A stretch of 64,000 bases of DNA from Paraglaciecola chathamensis S18K6 (GTDB lineage: Bacteria; Pseudomonadota; Gammaproteobacteria; Enterobacterales; Alteromonadaceae), in assembly GCA_000314955.1 (NCBI GenBank), contig BAEM01000016.1, positions 24,044 through 88,043 on the forward strand, read 5' to 3'. The position numbers were made by a program, and so were the translations under genes. The notes below the pieces were generated by a model. That model was not told the DNA's origin. It worked only from the letters and a program-made list of their open reading frames with translations, and ran no database searches. Positions 17,759 through 26,368 of this stretch are shown here, one piece after another (positions within the stretch are counted from its first letter, which is position 1; each line of letters begins with the position of its first letter).

Positions 17759-18349
17759 TTACACTAGCGAATAAAATTTTCCGATGCCATCAAGTAGCAT
17801 TTGAATTGAAATCATAATTAGGATCATCCCCATCAAACGTTCAATGGCGATCAGGCCTCGCTCACCTAGTATGCGATGGAACAGGTTCGAAAATATCAAT
17901 ATAACCGCGCTCACCGACCAAGCGGCCAGCAGTGCCAAAGACCAATCTAACATACGGCTATGATCTTGGTTTGCGAGTAGAATAAGTGCCGCAAGAATAG
18001 ATGGGCCAGCAATCATTGGGATAGCTAATGGGACAATAAAGGGCTCTTCACCTGCCGGTAAGCCGGTTACACCGCCGGGTTGTGGGAATATCATTTTTAA
18101 TGCGATCAAGAATAAAATAATGCCGCCGGCGATACTGACAGTTTCTTGCTTAACACTTAAGAAATCGAGTACGGCTTGGCCGCTGAACAAAAAGCCCATC
18201 ATGATCAGTAGAGAGAAAAACAACTCTCTGATCAGAACGATACGACGTCGCTTAGGTTCAATAGTTTTTAACACTGACATGAACACTGGAAGATTGCCTA
18301 GTGGGTCCATAATCAAAAATAATGTAATGGCCGCGGACCAAGTTTCCAT
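17759..18349 (-). CDS. MarC family integral membrane protein (YhgN-like)
   Basis: The 196-residue membrane protein has about six helices. LFLIMDPLGNLPVFMSVLK at the start and LPAGEEPFIVPLAIPMIAGP in the middle are MarC/UPF0056 signatures and are closest to E. coli YhgN (197 residues). Its transported substrate, if any, is unknown; MarC itself was once linked to antibiotic resistance, but that link has not held. I set the start at METWSAA because its length and first residues match YhgN; an upstream extension to 18406 is possible but unlike the family. The DUF416 gene follows 22 nt downstream. Confidence 0.88.
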   Translation of the reverse strand: METWSAAITLFLIMDPLGNLPVFMSVLKTIEPKRRRIVLIRELFFSLLIMMGFLFSGQAVLDFLSVKQETVSIAGGIILFLIALKMIFPQPGGVTGLPAGEEPFIVPLAIPMIAGPSILAALILLANQDHSRMLDWSLALLAAWSVSAVILIFSNLFHRILGERGLIAIERLMGMILIMISIQMLLDGIGKFYSLV

Positions 18350-18495
18350 AGTGCTACTCTTTCGGGAGTTAATTAAGACGGGTGTGGTTGGGCAAGTGTA
18401 TAACATCTATGCAGCTCAGCCCATCTGATTGAAACATTTATCTATTTTTAAGTGTTAAAGATCAACGGCTCTCAAAGAAATTGTTTGCTATGGTT

Positions 18496-18550
18496 ATATC
18501 AATACCATTAAATTTTAGCTGAGTGGTTAATTATTTTTTGGAATTGGTAT
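18496..18550 (-). repeat. Dispersed repeat, short form (copy A)
   Basis: A 55-nt element read on the minus strand starts ATACCAATTCC and ends with the near-inverted ATTGATAT. Its internal stretch, with AATAATTAACCAC, CAGCTAAAATTTAA, is closely shared with the copy at 54834-54954. It has no tail like the long copies. It lies between the divergent MarC-like and small HTH genes. Confidence 0.75.
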
Positions 18551-18622
18551 CAGGTGCGGCATTAGCCTAGTTGTAAAGTTTCCACGTCGGTAAAAGGTGT
18601 GCATATTTAAAAGGATTAGAAA

Positions 18623-18805
18623 ATGAGCGTGATGACAGTAGATGAGGTAGCAACGTTTTTGGGTGTAGAAGCAATACGCGTTGAACGCTTAGAACGTGAG
18701 AGTTTATTGATTGCTGTAGACAAAGACGAGCAGGGCAGGCCGCTATTTAACGCCAAAGATGTAGAGAAATACAAAGTGCTCGCTGAGCGTCTTGGCGGGC
18801 TATGA
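18623..18805 (+). CDS. Small helix-turn-helix (MerR/excisionase-like) protein
   Basis: This 60-residue protein has a very good ribosome site (AAGGA, 7 nt before the ATG) and its own downstream hairpin, so it is probably real. VDEVATFLGVEAIRVERLERE looks like the first helices of a MerR/HTH_17 DNA-binding fold, and GRPLFNAKDVEKYK like the following wing, where the family commonly has RRYxxxDV-type text. There is no effector domain. The target is unknown, and its neighbours suggest no function. It could be a DNA-binding or an RNA-binding adaptor. Confidence 0.7.
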   Translation: MSVMTVDEVATFLGVEAIRVERLERESLLIAVDKDEQGRPLFNAKDVEKYKVLAERLGGL

Positions 18806-18819
18806 GCTTTAATTCAGCA

Positions 18820-18848
18820 AACCTAGGTACGTCTTGCGCACCTAGGTT
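18820..18848 (+). terminator. Hairpin after the small HTH gene
   Basis: AACCTAGGT (18820-18828) pairs with ACCTAGGTT (18840-18848), and the stem can extend by CG/CG past an A-C mismatch. It starts 15 nt after the stop at 18805. Only a short T-rich stretch (GTTTCAC) follows, so termination strength is uncertain. Confidence 0.55.
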
Positions 18849-18920
18849 GTTTCACAGTATTCGGGAAACCAAATACTTATTCAGTTACCCATTATTCTGA
18901 CATTCTTTATTCAGACCCCC

Positions 18921-20204
18921 TTATTCTGATAATAGGGCCTTGGCTATGGTTCGAATACCTAAACCTGACGCGCCTGCAGGTGTATAGGCATCTGCGCTAT
19001 CGTTAAATGCCGCGGCCAAATCTATATGCAACCAACCTTGACCGTCATTGCTTACAAACCGCGAAAGAAAGCCCGCTGCGTTTGATGCGCCTCCGGCACC
19101 TCCGCCTTTTTGCGCCCGGCTATTGGCGGTATCTGCATAATGAGATGGGCATTTTTCTTGATGCCATTTCTCTAGCGGCAAGGGCCAAGCCGGCTCGTTT
19201 TCTTCATTAGCGTACCCTAATGCGCGCTGCATCAGACTTTTATCTAGAGCGAAAAAGGCATTGTAGTCACGGCCTAGTGCTGCACTGGCAGCTCCTGTTA
19301 AGGTTGCTGCATCAATAATCAATGGCGCTTGGGTCTCGCATGCCGCCATTAAGCCGTCTGCTAGCACTAATCGGCCTTCGGCGTCGGTATTGACGATTTC
19401 TACCGTTGTGCCGTTTTTATAGGTGATTACATCGCCTAGCTTATAAGCATGGCCACTGATTAGGTTCTCTGCACAGCATAAATATAGTTTCACCCGTTTG
19501 TCTAGGCCCTGCATAATCGCTAAGCCTAAACCACCGGTTACCATCGCAGCTCCGCCCATGTCACATTTCATGTGCAACATACCTTCGCTACCTTTAATGC
19601 TATAACCACCACTGTCAAAGGTTATGCCTTTGCCCACTAACGCTGCGCTAACAGGAGCAAGGGGGTCGCCTGTTGGGTTGAAGTCTACTTCAAGCATTAC
19701 AGGTGGGCGCTGGCTGCCGCGGCCAACGTTATATAACCCGTGCCACTGTTGTTCTACAAGCTCCTCACCCACCCACTGCTTTGCACTGACGTGACTAGGG
19801 CTTAAGCTGGTTAACCATTCTACACTGCTGCTAGCCAACTTTTCGGGCGACAGATCTTCGGGTGTGGCATTGGTCTGATTGCGAGTGAATACCAACGCTT
19901 GATAGCGCTGGGTTAAGGTATTGCTATTTTCGTCATCTGCCCACTGAATGTGATGCTGTTTTTTACTACTGGTAAAGCTGTAGGCAAAAGCCCACTGTTG
20001 TTCGATTTGCCATTTACCGCATAAAGTCACGAAATCTAAATTTAAACCGTCTAGAATGCGCGCTGCGCGGCGAATGGTTCTATGTTGAGGGTCTTCAGAT
20101 AATAAATGGATTGTAGCGCTTTCATTGTCGAATGAGAGCACAGCGTTCTTGCCCCAATGGGCAGCGGCTGGCGCATTAGACAGTTGGATAGAAAGTCGAG
20201 ACAT
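18921..20204 (-). CDS. M17 (leucyl) aminopeptidase family protein
   Basis: This 427-residue two-metal aminopeptidase carries the M17 active site in its C-terminal half: GKGITFDSGGYSIK (metal-binding Lys and Asp), KCDMGGAAM, and the signature NTDAEGRLVLADGL with metal ligands and the bicarbonate-binding Arg. The N-terminal 150 residues form the less conserved macro-like domain. It would remove N-terminal residues from peptides in the cytoplasm. The length equals E. coli PepB, but I cannot decide between PepA-, PepB- and other M17 subgroups. AGGAG stands 7 nt before the ATG. The gene is monocistronic, with sfsA starting divergently 67 nt away. Confidence 0.88.
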   Translation of the reverse strand: MSRLSIQLSNAPAAAHWGKNAVLSFDNESATIHLLSEDPQHRTIRRAARILDGLNLDFVTLCGKWQIEQQWAFAYSFTSSKKQHHIQWADDENSNTLTQRYQALVFTRNQTNATPEDLSPEKLASSSVEWLTSLSPSHVSAKQWVGEELVEQQWHGLYNVGRGSQRPPVMLEVDFNPTGDPLAPVSAALVGKGITFDSGGYSIKGSEGMLHMKCDMGGAAMVTGGLGLAIMQGLDKRVKLYLCCAENLISGHAYKLGDVITYKNGTTVEIVNTDAEGRLVLADGLMAACETQAPLIIDAATLTGAASAALGRDYNAFFALDKSLMQRALGYANEENEPAWPLPLEKWHQEKCPSHYADTANSRAQKGGGAGGASNAAGFLSRFVSNDGQGWLHIDLAAAFNDSADAYTPAGASGLGIRTIAKALLSE

Positions 20205-20271
20205 AAAACACTCCTAAGATAAGTAAGCCAATATCATAACAATTTTGTAACGATAAACAGTATGGTGATGA

Positions 20272-20976
20272 ATGCAATTTAATAACAGTTTGATTGAAGG
20301 TGTGTTGATTAAACGTTACAAACGATTTTTAACCGATGTCACGTTATTGAATAAAGGTGAGGTGGTTGCTCATTGTCCTAATACTGGTGCAATGACGGGA
20401 TGCGCTGAGCCAGGCATGCAAGTTTGGCTTTCTGCAAGTGATAACCCTAAGCGGAAACTGGGCTATACTTGGGAGTTAGCGGTAACCCAACAGGGTCATT
20501 GGATTGGTATCAATACTAATAATGCCAATAAAATCGTCGGGGAAGCGCTGACGATGAAGACAATTAGTGAATTAGCTGGCTATGACAGTGTGCGAGCTGA
20601 AGTCCGTTTTGGGCACGAAAATAGTCGAATTGATTTCCTTCTTAGCGCATCGAGCAAACAAGATTGTTACATTGAAGTGAAATCGGTGACCTTGTTAGAA
20701 GATGAGCAAGGCTATTTTCCGGATGCCAAAACGGTTCGAGGGCAAAAGCATTTGCGCGAGCTAACAGCTATGGTCGAACAAGGTTATCGTGCTGTTTTGC
20801 TGTTCTGTGTTCAGCACACCGGTATTCAAAGTGTAAAAGTGGCAGAACATATTGATCCAAAATATGCACAAATGTTTGCTCAAGCAGTTGAGGCTGGGGT
20901 AGAAGTATTGGCTTACTCATGCGTAATTAACGAACAAAATATTACGCTAAATCAACGACTCCCAGTGATTGTATGA
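20272..20976 (+). CDS. sfsA: Sugar fermentation stimulation protein homologue SfsA
   Basis: The 234-residue protein matches E. coli SfsA in length (234). The N-terminal OB-like domain has [16 protein letters not shown] and [15 protein letters not shown]; the nuclease-like domain has SRIDFLL and YIEVKSVTL followed by [16 protein letters not shown]. SfsA was found as a factor that stimulates maltose metabolism and binds DNA; its real role is unclear. GGTGATGA precedes the ATG. It sits directly upstream of dksA, as in many Gammaproteobacteria, with a probable dksA promoter in the gap. Confidence 0.93.
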   Translation: MQFNNSLIEGVLIKRYKRFLTDVTLLNKGEVVAHCPNTGAMTGCAEPGMQVWLSASDNPKRKLGYTWELAVTQQGHWIGINTNNANKIVGEALTMKTISELAGYDSVRAEVRFGHENSRIDFLLSASSKQDCYIEVKSVTLLEDEQGYFPDAKTVRGQKHLRELTAMVEQGYRAVLLFCVQHTGIQSVKVAEHIDPKYAQMFAQAVEAGVEVLAYSCVINEQNITLNQRLPVIV

Positions 20977-21062
20977 AAATATAAGTTGCTTTTTTCGCCG
21001 ACATCGCCATATTGCCCGTCGGAATTTGGTTTTTAGCATTAACAGCAGGTCAGTGAGTAGAA

Positions 21063-21091
21063 TTGCCAGCGGTATTTCTTTCTGTTATACA
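21063..21091 (+). promoter_or_regulatory. Sigma-70 promoter for dksA
   Basis: TTGCCA (21063-21068) and TATACA (21086-21091) are separated by 17 nt. Transcription would begin near 21098, giving a leader of about 45 nt to the dksA ATG at 21143. Confidence 0.6.
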
Positions 21092-21142
21092 TACCCGCTT
21101 GCACAAAACCGTCCTGTGCTCGTAGTTAAGGAGAATTGGCTG

Positions 21143-21592
21143 ATGCCAACAGGAAACACGATGAAAACACTCGGATTATTAGCCCTAGCTGGTCTTACTC
21201 CTTATCAGGAGAAAGCAGGCGAGGAATACATGAATGAAAAACAAATGGAGCATTTCCGTTTGTTATTAAAAGCATGGCGCGACCAATTACGCCAAGAAGT
21301 AGATCGTACCGTGCATCATATGCAAGACGAAGCGGCTAACTTCCCCGACCCAGTTGACCGGGCTGCTCAGGAAGAAGAGTTCAGTATTGAACTTAGAACC
21401 CGTGACCGTGAACGCAAATTGATCAAAAAAATCGAGAAGACCCTTAAACGTATTGAAGAAGACGATTTCGGCTTCTGTGATACATGTGGTATCGAAATTG
21501 GCGTTAGGCGCTTAGAAGCGCGTCCTACTGCCGATATGTGTATCGATTGTAAGACCTTAGCTGAAATTAAAGAAAAGCAGCTGCAAGGTTAA
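21143..21592 (+). CDS. dksA: RNA polymerase-binding transcription factor DksA
   Basis: This 149-residue protein is close to E. coli DksA (151). The coiled coil carries the tip motif [14 protein letters not shown], whose Asp residues reach into the RNA polymerase secondary channel, and the zinc finger is CDTC...CIDC. With ppGpp it lowers rRNA transcription and raises amino-acid promoters in the stringent response. AAGGAG lies 9 nt before the chosen ATG ([11 protein letters not shown]). The frame is open back to 20969, overlapping sfsA, but that extension has no ribosome site and no family counterpart. A clear terminator follows, and gluQ comes next, as in E. coli. Confidence 0.97.
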   Translation: MPTGNTMKTLGLLALAGLTPYQEKAGEEYMNEKQMEHFRLLLKAWRDQLRQEVDRTVHHMQDEAANFPDPVDRAAQEEEFSIELRTRDRERKLIKKIEKTLKRIEEDDFGFCDTCGIEIGVRRLEARPTADMCIDCKTLAEIKEKQLQG

Positions 21593-21603
21593 TACTGATA
21601 ACG

Positions 21604-21628
21604 AAAAAGCTGCTTAACGCAGCTTTTT
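21604..21628 (+). terminator. Rho-independent terminator after dksA
   Basis: AAAAAGCTGC (21604-21613) pairs with GCAGCTTTTT (21619-21628) around a 5-nt loop, followed by further T residues. It starts 11 nt after the dksA stop. Confidence 0.93.
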
Positions 21629-21667
21629 TTATGCTTATGCACTATTTCATTTGCACGATTTCGTTTA

Positions 21668-22585
21668 ATGACCACCCCCTTTGATACACGCCGACTTCAT
21701 CAAGACACCTGCTATGTAGGGAGGTTTGCGCCTTCACCTTCTGGTCCATTACATTTGGGCTCTCTTGTGGCTGCTTTAGGTAGCTATCTACGGGCGCGGC
21801 AAATGAACGGGAAATGGCTCTTACGAATCGAAGATATTGATCCACCGCGCGAGCAAGCCGGTGCTGATGAACTCATCAAAGAAGCGTTGAACGCGCACGG
21901 TCTATTATGGGATGAAGATGTTATTTATCAACGTAATAGCTATGAGCGTTATGAGCAAGCGCTTACATGGTTGCGTGCAAACGGTCATTGTTATTTTTGT
22001 CAATGTACGCGCAAACAGCGGCTGGCAAACCCGAAAGGACAATCTTGTGCTTGCGCCCAGTTAGCATTGAATCCTCAGGGCTGCGCAACCGTTCTTCGTA
22101 ATACCGGTGCTGTACACGAAATCGATGATCTAGCGCTTGGGCGAGTTTCTTTTGATGAACAGTGCAAAGACGATTTTATCTTACGGCGCAAAGACGGCTT
22201 ATACGCCTATCAATTAGCTGTGGTCATTGATGACATTGATTCAGGAGTAACTGAAGTCGTGCGCGGCGCGGATATTCTACCCGCTACAGCTTATCAACTT
22301 GCGTTATATAATCTGTTTAAGCAGCCTGCACCCGCATACGTGCATTTACCGCTTGTGATGGGCGACAATGGTCAAAAGTTGAGTAAACAAAATCATGCTC
22401 CCGCACTAAATAATGAGCATGCAACTGATAATTTGTGCGCAGCATTAGAAACGTTAGGTTTGCGTGTGCCGAGTTATTTAAACAACGCCCTGGTGCCAGA
22501 TATTTTAGACTTTGCAGTGCATAACTGGAGCGTGGCGCTTATTGCTGACAATGGTCATGCGTTTGACAATAGAATTGACGCGTAA
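21668..22585 (+). CDS. gluQ: Glutamyl-Q tRNA(Asp) synthetase
   Basis: The 305-residue protein is a truncated glutamyl-tRNA synthetase lacking the anticodon-binding domain. The HIGH-type motif appears as PSPSGPLHLGS, the zinc-binding Cys cluster as CYFCQC with CACAQ, and the KMSKS-type loop as GQKLSKQN. It glutamylates the queuosine base of tRNA-Asp rather than a tRNA 3' end. The start at 21668 has no clear ribosome site but gives the usual N-terminus before YVGRFAPSP. It follows the dksA terminator; pcnB, folK, panB and panC follow on the same strand in the conserved order. Confidence 0.94.
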   Translation: MTTPFDTRRLHQDTCYVGRFAPSPSGPLHLGSLVAALGSYLRARQMNGKWLLRIEDIDPPREQAGADELIKEALNAHGLLWDEDVIYQRNSYERYEQALTWLRANGHCYFCQCTRKQRLANPKGQSCACAQLALNPQGCATVLRNTGAVHEIDDLALGRVSFDEQCKDDFILRRKDGLYAYQLAVVIDDIDSGVTEVVRGADILPATAYQLALYNLFKQPAPAYVHLPLVMGDNGQKLSKQNHAPALNNEHATDNLCAALETLGLRVPSYLNNALVPDILDFAVHNWSVALIADNGHAFDNRIDA

Positions 22586-22651
22586 GACAGGTTATGATCC
22601 GACGCGTTAAACAACCTGCTTTGGGTAGTCCCTTATATTGGAGCTGAACTT

Positions 22652-24061
22652 ATTATTTCTCGCGTAATCAACAAGGTTAAAGAGGCGTTTAAAACCACGC
22701 CGAGCACAGCTAAAACCACTCTTGTTGCCAACATAATTCCCCGTGCTGAACATCCGGTATCACGCAGCGACATTAGTGATAACGCGTTAAAGGTATTATA
22801 TCGTCTGCACAACAACGGTTATCAAGCCTTTTTGGTTGGTGGTTGTGTGCGTGATATTTTGCTTGGAAAGAAACCCAAAGATTTTGACGTCACCACAGAT
22901 GCGACGCCAGAACAGGTCAAAGAACTGTTTAGAAATTGTCGACTGATCGGGCGCCGATTCCGTTTAGCGCATGTTGTATTTGGTCGAGAAATTATCGAAG
23001 TCGCTACATTTCGTGGCCATCACCCAAGCCAAGATGAAGACAAAGAGAACGACAAAGACAAAGATAGCAAGGGTCAAAACCTAAGTAAGCAAAGCGATCA
23101 TGGCCAACTATTGCGCGACAATGTATTCGGTAGCATAGAAGAAGATGCAGAGCGACGTGATTTCACGGTCAACGCGATGTATTACAATATCGCTGACTAC
23201 AGCATTCATGATTTTGCCAATGGTATGCAGGCGGTTAAAAATCGTCAGATCACTATGATTGGCGACCCTGCTACGCGCTATCGAGAAGATCCCGTGCGTA
23301 TGCTACGTGCAGTGCGATTTTCGGTAAAACTAGGCATGAAAATAAGCCCTGAAACTGCTAAGCCCATATACGAACTAGCCCCATTGATGGCGAACATTCC
23401 ACCGGCACGCTTGTTTGAAGAGGTGTTGAAGCTATTGCTGTCAGGGCAAGGTCTAGAAACTTACAAACTACTCAATGAGTTCGGTTTGTTTGAGCAGTTG
23501 TTCCCGCAACTAACACCTTTACTTAAATCGCAAAATAGTCGTGAGCTTGCGTTTATTGAGCAGGTGCTAATGAATACGGATAACCGTATTAATTCGGATA
23601 TGAAAGTGACGCCCGCGTTCATTTTTGCAGCGTTGTTATGGTATCCGTTAGAAGAGCGCTGTCAGCAGCACATGGTAGAAGGCGGCTTAAACCACTTCGA
23701 TGCCTTTAATTTGGCCTTGAGTGATGTATTACATCGCCAAATACAGCGCATTATGATCCCCAAGCGCTTTACGATTACCGTACGTGAGATTTGGCAATTG
23801 CAACAACGCTTGCCAAAGCGTTACGGGCGCAGGGCATTTCAAATGCTTGAGCACCCCAAATTTAGAGCTGCCTATGATTTCTTACTGATACGTGGGCAAA
23901 TTGAAGGTGGCGAGTTGCTGGAGTTATCCCAGTGGTGGACTGACTTTCAAAACCTTAACCCTGAGCAGCGCCAAGGCATGTTGAAAACCCTGCGCGATAA
24001 AGAAGGTGGCCCGCCTAAACGCAGAAGCCGCTATAGAGGCAAGAAGAAAGCTGCCCAATGA
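22652..24061 (+). CDS. pcnB: Poly(A) polymerase I, apparently starting at AUU
   Basis: This 469-residue nucleotidyltransferase polyadenylates RNA 3' ends and so promotes decay. The core has [20 protein letters not shown] (metal-binding acids), [24 protein letters not shown] and [15 protein letters not shown]; the C-terminus is basic ([13 protein letters not shown]). No ATG, GTG or TTG exists in frame between the stop at 22595 and the TTG at 22832, yet conserved residues run well upstream of 22832. The alignment places the start at ATT 22652 (I-I-S-R-V against M-F-T-R-V of E. coli), and GGAG lies 8 nt before it. E. coli pcnB is known to start at AUU. It overlaps folK by 4 nt. A charged insert rich in Lys/Asp/Glu lies near residues 127-145. 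Confidence 0.92.
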   Translation: MISRVINKVKEAFKTTPSTAKTTLVANIIPRAEHPVSRSDISDNALKVLYRLHNNGYQAFLVGGCVRDILLGKKPKDFDVTTDATPEQVKELFRNCRLIGRRFRLAHVVFGREIIEVATFRGHHPSQDEDKENDKDKDSKGQNLSKQSDHGQLLRDNVFGSIEEDAERRDFTVNAMYYNIADYSIHDFANGMQAVKNRQITMIGDPATRYREDPVRMLRAVRFSVKLGMKISPETAKPIYELAPLMANIPPARLFEEVLKLLLSGQGLETYKLLNEFGLFEQLFPQLTPLLKSQNSRELAFIEQVLMNTDNRINSDMKVTPAFIFAALLWYPLEERCQQHMVEGGLNHFDAFNLALSDVLHRQIQRIMIPKRFTITVREIWQLQQRLPKRYGRRAFQMLEHPKFRAAYDFLLIRGQIEGGELLELSQWWTDFQNLNPEQRQGMLKTLRDKEGGPPKRRSRYRGKKKAAQ

Positions 24062-24546
24062 ACCAAGTTTATGTTGGGTTAGGGAGTAACTTAGCCCAGC
24101 CTGAACAACAAATAAAAGATGCATTGCTGGCCATTGCGTCGTTGCCTGATACTTGCGTAACTGCCACGTCGAGCTTGTATGTGAGTCGGCCAATGGGGCC
24201 GCAAGACCAACCTAGCTATGTTAACGCAGTGGTTGGCGTGCAAACTGAAATGCAACCTGTTGAATTTCTTCATTGCTTACAAAAAATTGAGCTTGAACAT
24301 GGTCGTGAGCGTAAAGCTGAGCGCTGGGGGCCACGAACCCTAGACTTGGATATTCTGCTTTTTTCGAATCAAGTTATTGATTCTGTTGAACTTACGGTTC
24401 CGCATTACGGTATGAATGAACGAGAGTTTGTCTTGTATCCTCTACATGAAATTGCCCCCGAATTACAACTTCCAAACGGCACGAAAGTGAGCGAAATGCT
24501 CAATAATTGTCCTATCAATGGGTTGGAAAAATTACCCTATAAATGA
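24058..24546 (+). CDS. folK: HPPK: 2-amino-4-hydroxy-6-hydroxymethyldihydropteridine pyrophosphokinase
   Basis: The 162-residue enzyme transfers pyrophosphate from ATP to the pterin in folate synthesis. Family marks are [16 protein letters not shown] at the start, [18 protein letters not shown] in the middle, and [21 protein letters not shown]. Its ATG overlaps the pcnB stop (ATGA), so translation is coupled. panB begins 86 nt downstream, separated by an AT-rich leader. Confidence 0.96.
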   Translation: MNQVYVGLGSNLAQPEQQIKDALLAIASLPDTCVTATSSLYVSRPMGPQDQPSYVNAVVGVQTEMQPVEFLHCLQKIELEHGRERKAERWGPRTLDLDILLFSNQVIDSVELTVPHYGMNEREFVLYPLHEIAPELQLPNGTKVSEMLNNCPINGLEKLPYK

Positions 24547-24632
24547 GTTTGATAGAAATCCGTTAAAAAATCAGTATAGTGCCTGATTTACTCAAGCTCT
24601 ATTTAGTGTTCATCGTACTGGAGTGATTCAAA

Positions 24633-25430
24633 ATGAAAAAAGTCACAACTTCCACGTTGTTGAAAATGAAGCAACAAAGCGAAAAAATTAGTGCGCTTAC
24701 CGCATATGATGCGAGCTTCTCAAAGCTGTTTGATGAGCAAGGGGTAGACGTACTGTTAATTGGCGATTCATTAGGCATGGTTTTACAAGGCTGTGATGAC
24801 ACATTAGGCGTCAGCATTGATGATGTGGCGTATCACACCCGCGCCGTACGTAAGGGTGTTGAGCGGGCATTTGTCATCGCAGATATGCCGTTTATGTCTT
24901 ATTCCACCCCAGAGCAAACTTATCTCAATGCCGGCAAACTCATGGCCGCAGGGGCAAGTATGGTTAAGCTAGAGGGCGGTCGCTGGCTATTGGATTCCAT
25001 CAAAGGGCTAAATGAGCGCGGTGTACCTGTTTGTGGTCATTTAGGATTAACGCCTCAGTCAGTGCACGTTTTTGGTGGTTTCAAAGTACAAGGCCGTGAT
25101 GATCTGCAAGCAGAGCAAATGCTCGAGCAAGCCAAAGAAATGGCAGCAGCAGGGATTCAGTTGTTGGTACTAGAATGCGTACCAACAGAATTGGCCGGTG
25201 CTATATCTCAAGCGATAGATATTCCCGTTATTGGCATAGGCGCAGGAGCAGAGACTGACGGACAAATTTTAGTCATGCATGACATGTTTGGTATTAGCGC
25301 CAACTACATGCCGAAATTTTCGAAAAACTACCTTCAAGAAACTGGCGATATGCGCACAGCGGTAAGTCAGTACATTGAAGAAGTGAAAGACGGCTCTTTC
25401 CCGTCTGAAGCCCATAGTTTTAGTAAGTGA
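24633..25430 (+). CDS. panB: 3-methyl-2-oxobutanoate hydroxymethyltransferase
   Basis: The 265-residue TIM-barrel enzyme makes ketopantoate from ketoisovalerate and methylene-tetrahydrofolate, the first committed step to pantothenate. Conserved parts are [28 protein letters not shown] with metal-binding Asp, [10 protein letters not shown] and [19 protein letters not shown] lies 9 nt before the ATG. panC follows after 7 nt. The folK neighbour fits the folate-dependence of the reaction but is also simple inherited synteny. Confidence 0.96.
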   Translation: MKKVTTSTLLKMKQQSEKISALTAYDASFSKLFDEQGVDVLLIGDSLGMVLQGCDDTLGVSIDDVAYHTRAVRKGVERAFVIADMPFMSYSTPEQTYLNAGKLMAAGASMVKLEGGRWLLDSIKGLNERGVPVCGHLGLTPQSVHVFGGFKVQGRDDLQAEQMLEQAKEMAAAGIQLLVLECVPTELAGAISQAIDIPVIGIGAGAETDGQILVMHDMFGISANYMPKFSKNYLQETGDMRTAVSQYIEEVKDGSFPSEAHSFSK

Positions 25431-25437
25431 GTTCAGT

Positions 25438-26289
25438 ATGCGAGTGATCAGTAATATTGCCAGTTTACGCGATGTGCGTCGCAGCTGGCAGGCAGATTCT
25501 AAAGTGATTGCCTTTGTTCCTACCATGGGCAATTTACACCAAGGCCACCTTAACTTGGTAAAAGAAGCCAAATTAAAGGCCGATGTGGTGGTGGTTTCAA
25601 TTTTTGTTAACCCATTACAGTTTGGGCCGGATGAAGACTTAGAAGCCTACCCACGTACATTAGAGAATGACCGTAAGGTACTTAGCGAGATGGGAGTTGA
25701 CGTACTCTTTACCCCGCAAGTGAAAGACATATACTCACGAGGCCTTGAGCAGCAAACTTTTGTCGAGGTGCCAGGCATTTCCTATATGATTTGCGGTGCC
25801 AGTCGCCCTGGTCATTTTCGTGGTGTGGCGACCATTGTTTGTAAGTTGTTCAACATGGTCCAGCCGAACATGGCGTTCTTTGGTGAGAAAGACTTTCAGC
25901 AGTTGCAGGTCATCAAAGCCATGGTTACAGACTTATCGATGAATTTAACTGTGCATGGCGTCAAGACCACGCGAGAAGACGATGGTTTAGCCATGAGCTC
26001 GCGTAATCAGTATTTAAATACTGAACAGCGCGCACTGGCTCCGACGTTGTTTACGCGCTTACAAGAGATGCAGGACAAGATTGAATCCGGTCGCCGTGAC
26101 TTTTCGCGTATCACCAGTGACTGTTGCGAGCAGCTTGCTGAAGCCGGGTTTAGTATCGATTACATCGAGATCCGCTCTGCGGATACGCTTTTGCAGCCAG
26201 GACATGAAGAAACCAAAGTGGTTATTTTAGCGGCTGCCTTCTTAGGGCGCACGCGTCTAATTGATAACCTGCAGGTATCATTAACTTAG
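25438..26289 (+). CDS. panC: Pantothenate synthetase (pantoate-beta-alanine ligase)
   Basis: This 283-residue ligase joins pantoate and beta-alanine using ATP. The nucleotide-binding HIGH-like motif is [14 protein letters not shown], followed by [21 protein letters not shown] and the SSRNQYL loop. It lies 7 nt after panB and ends before a strong terminator. Its second substrate, beta-alanine, probably comes from the PanP decarboxylase encoded face-to-face on the other strand; no panD is visible in the window. Confidence 0.96.
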   Translation: MRVISNIASLRDVRRSWQADSKVIAFVPTMGNLHQGHLNLVKEAKLKADVVVVSIFVNPLQFGPDEDLEAYPRTLENDRKVLSEMGVDVLFTPQVKDIYSRGLEQQTFVEVPGISYMICGASRPGHFRGVATIVCKLFNMVQPNMAFFGEKDFQQLQVIKAMVTDLSMNLTVHGVKTTREDDGLAMSSRNQYLNTEQRALAPTLFTRLQEMQDKIESGRRDFSRITSDCCEQLAEAGFSIDYIEIRSADTLLQPGHEETKVVILAAAFLGRTRLIDNLQVSLT

Positions 26290-26315
26290 CTATTATTGTT
26301 TTTACCCGCAGAAAT

Positions 26316-26349
26316 AAAAAGGCCGTTAGTAAATACTAACGGCCTTTTT
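26316..26349. terminator. Bidirectional terminator between panC and panP
   Basis: A 14-bp perfect stem (AAAAAGGCCGTTAG at 26316-26329 with its complement at 26336-26349) closes a 6-nt loop, flanked by A and T tracts. It serves the convergent panC and panP genes. Confidence 0.95.
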
Positions 26350-26368
26350 GTTTAATAATAACAAAAGC

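Noticed and set aside
20969..21142. Upstream extension of dksA overlapping sfsA
   Set aside because: No family counterpart and no ribosome site; AAGGAG before 21143 and a promoter at 21063-21091 fix the start.
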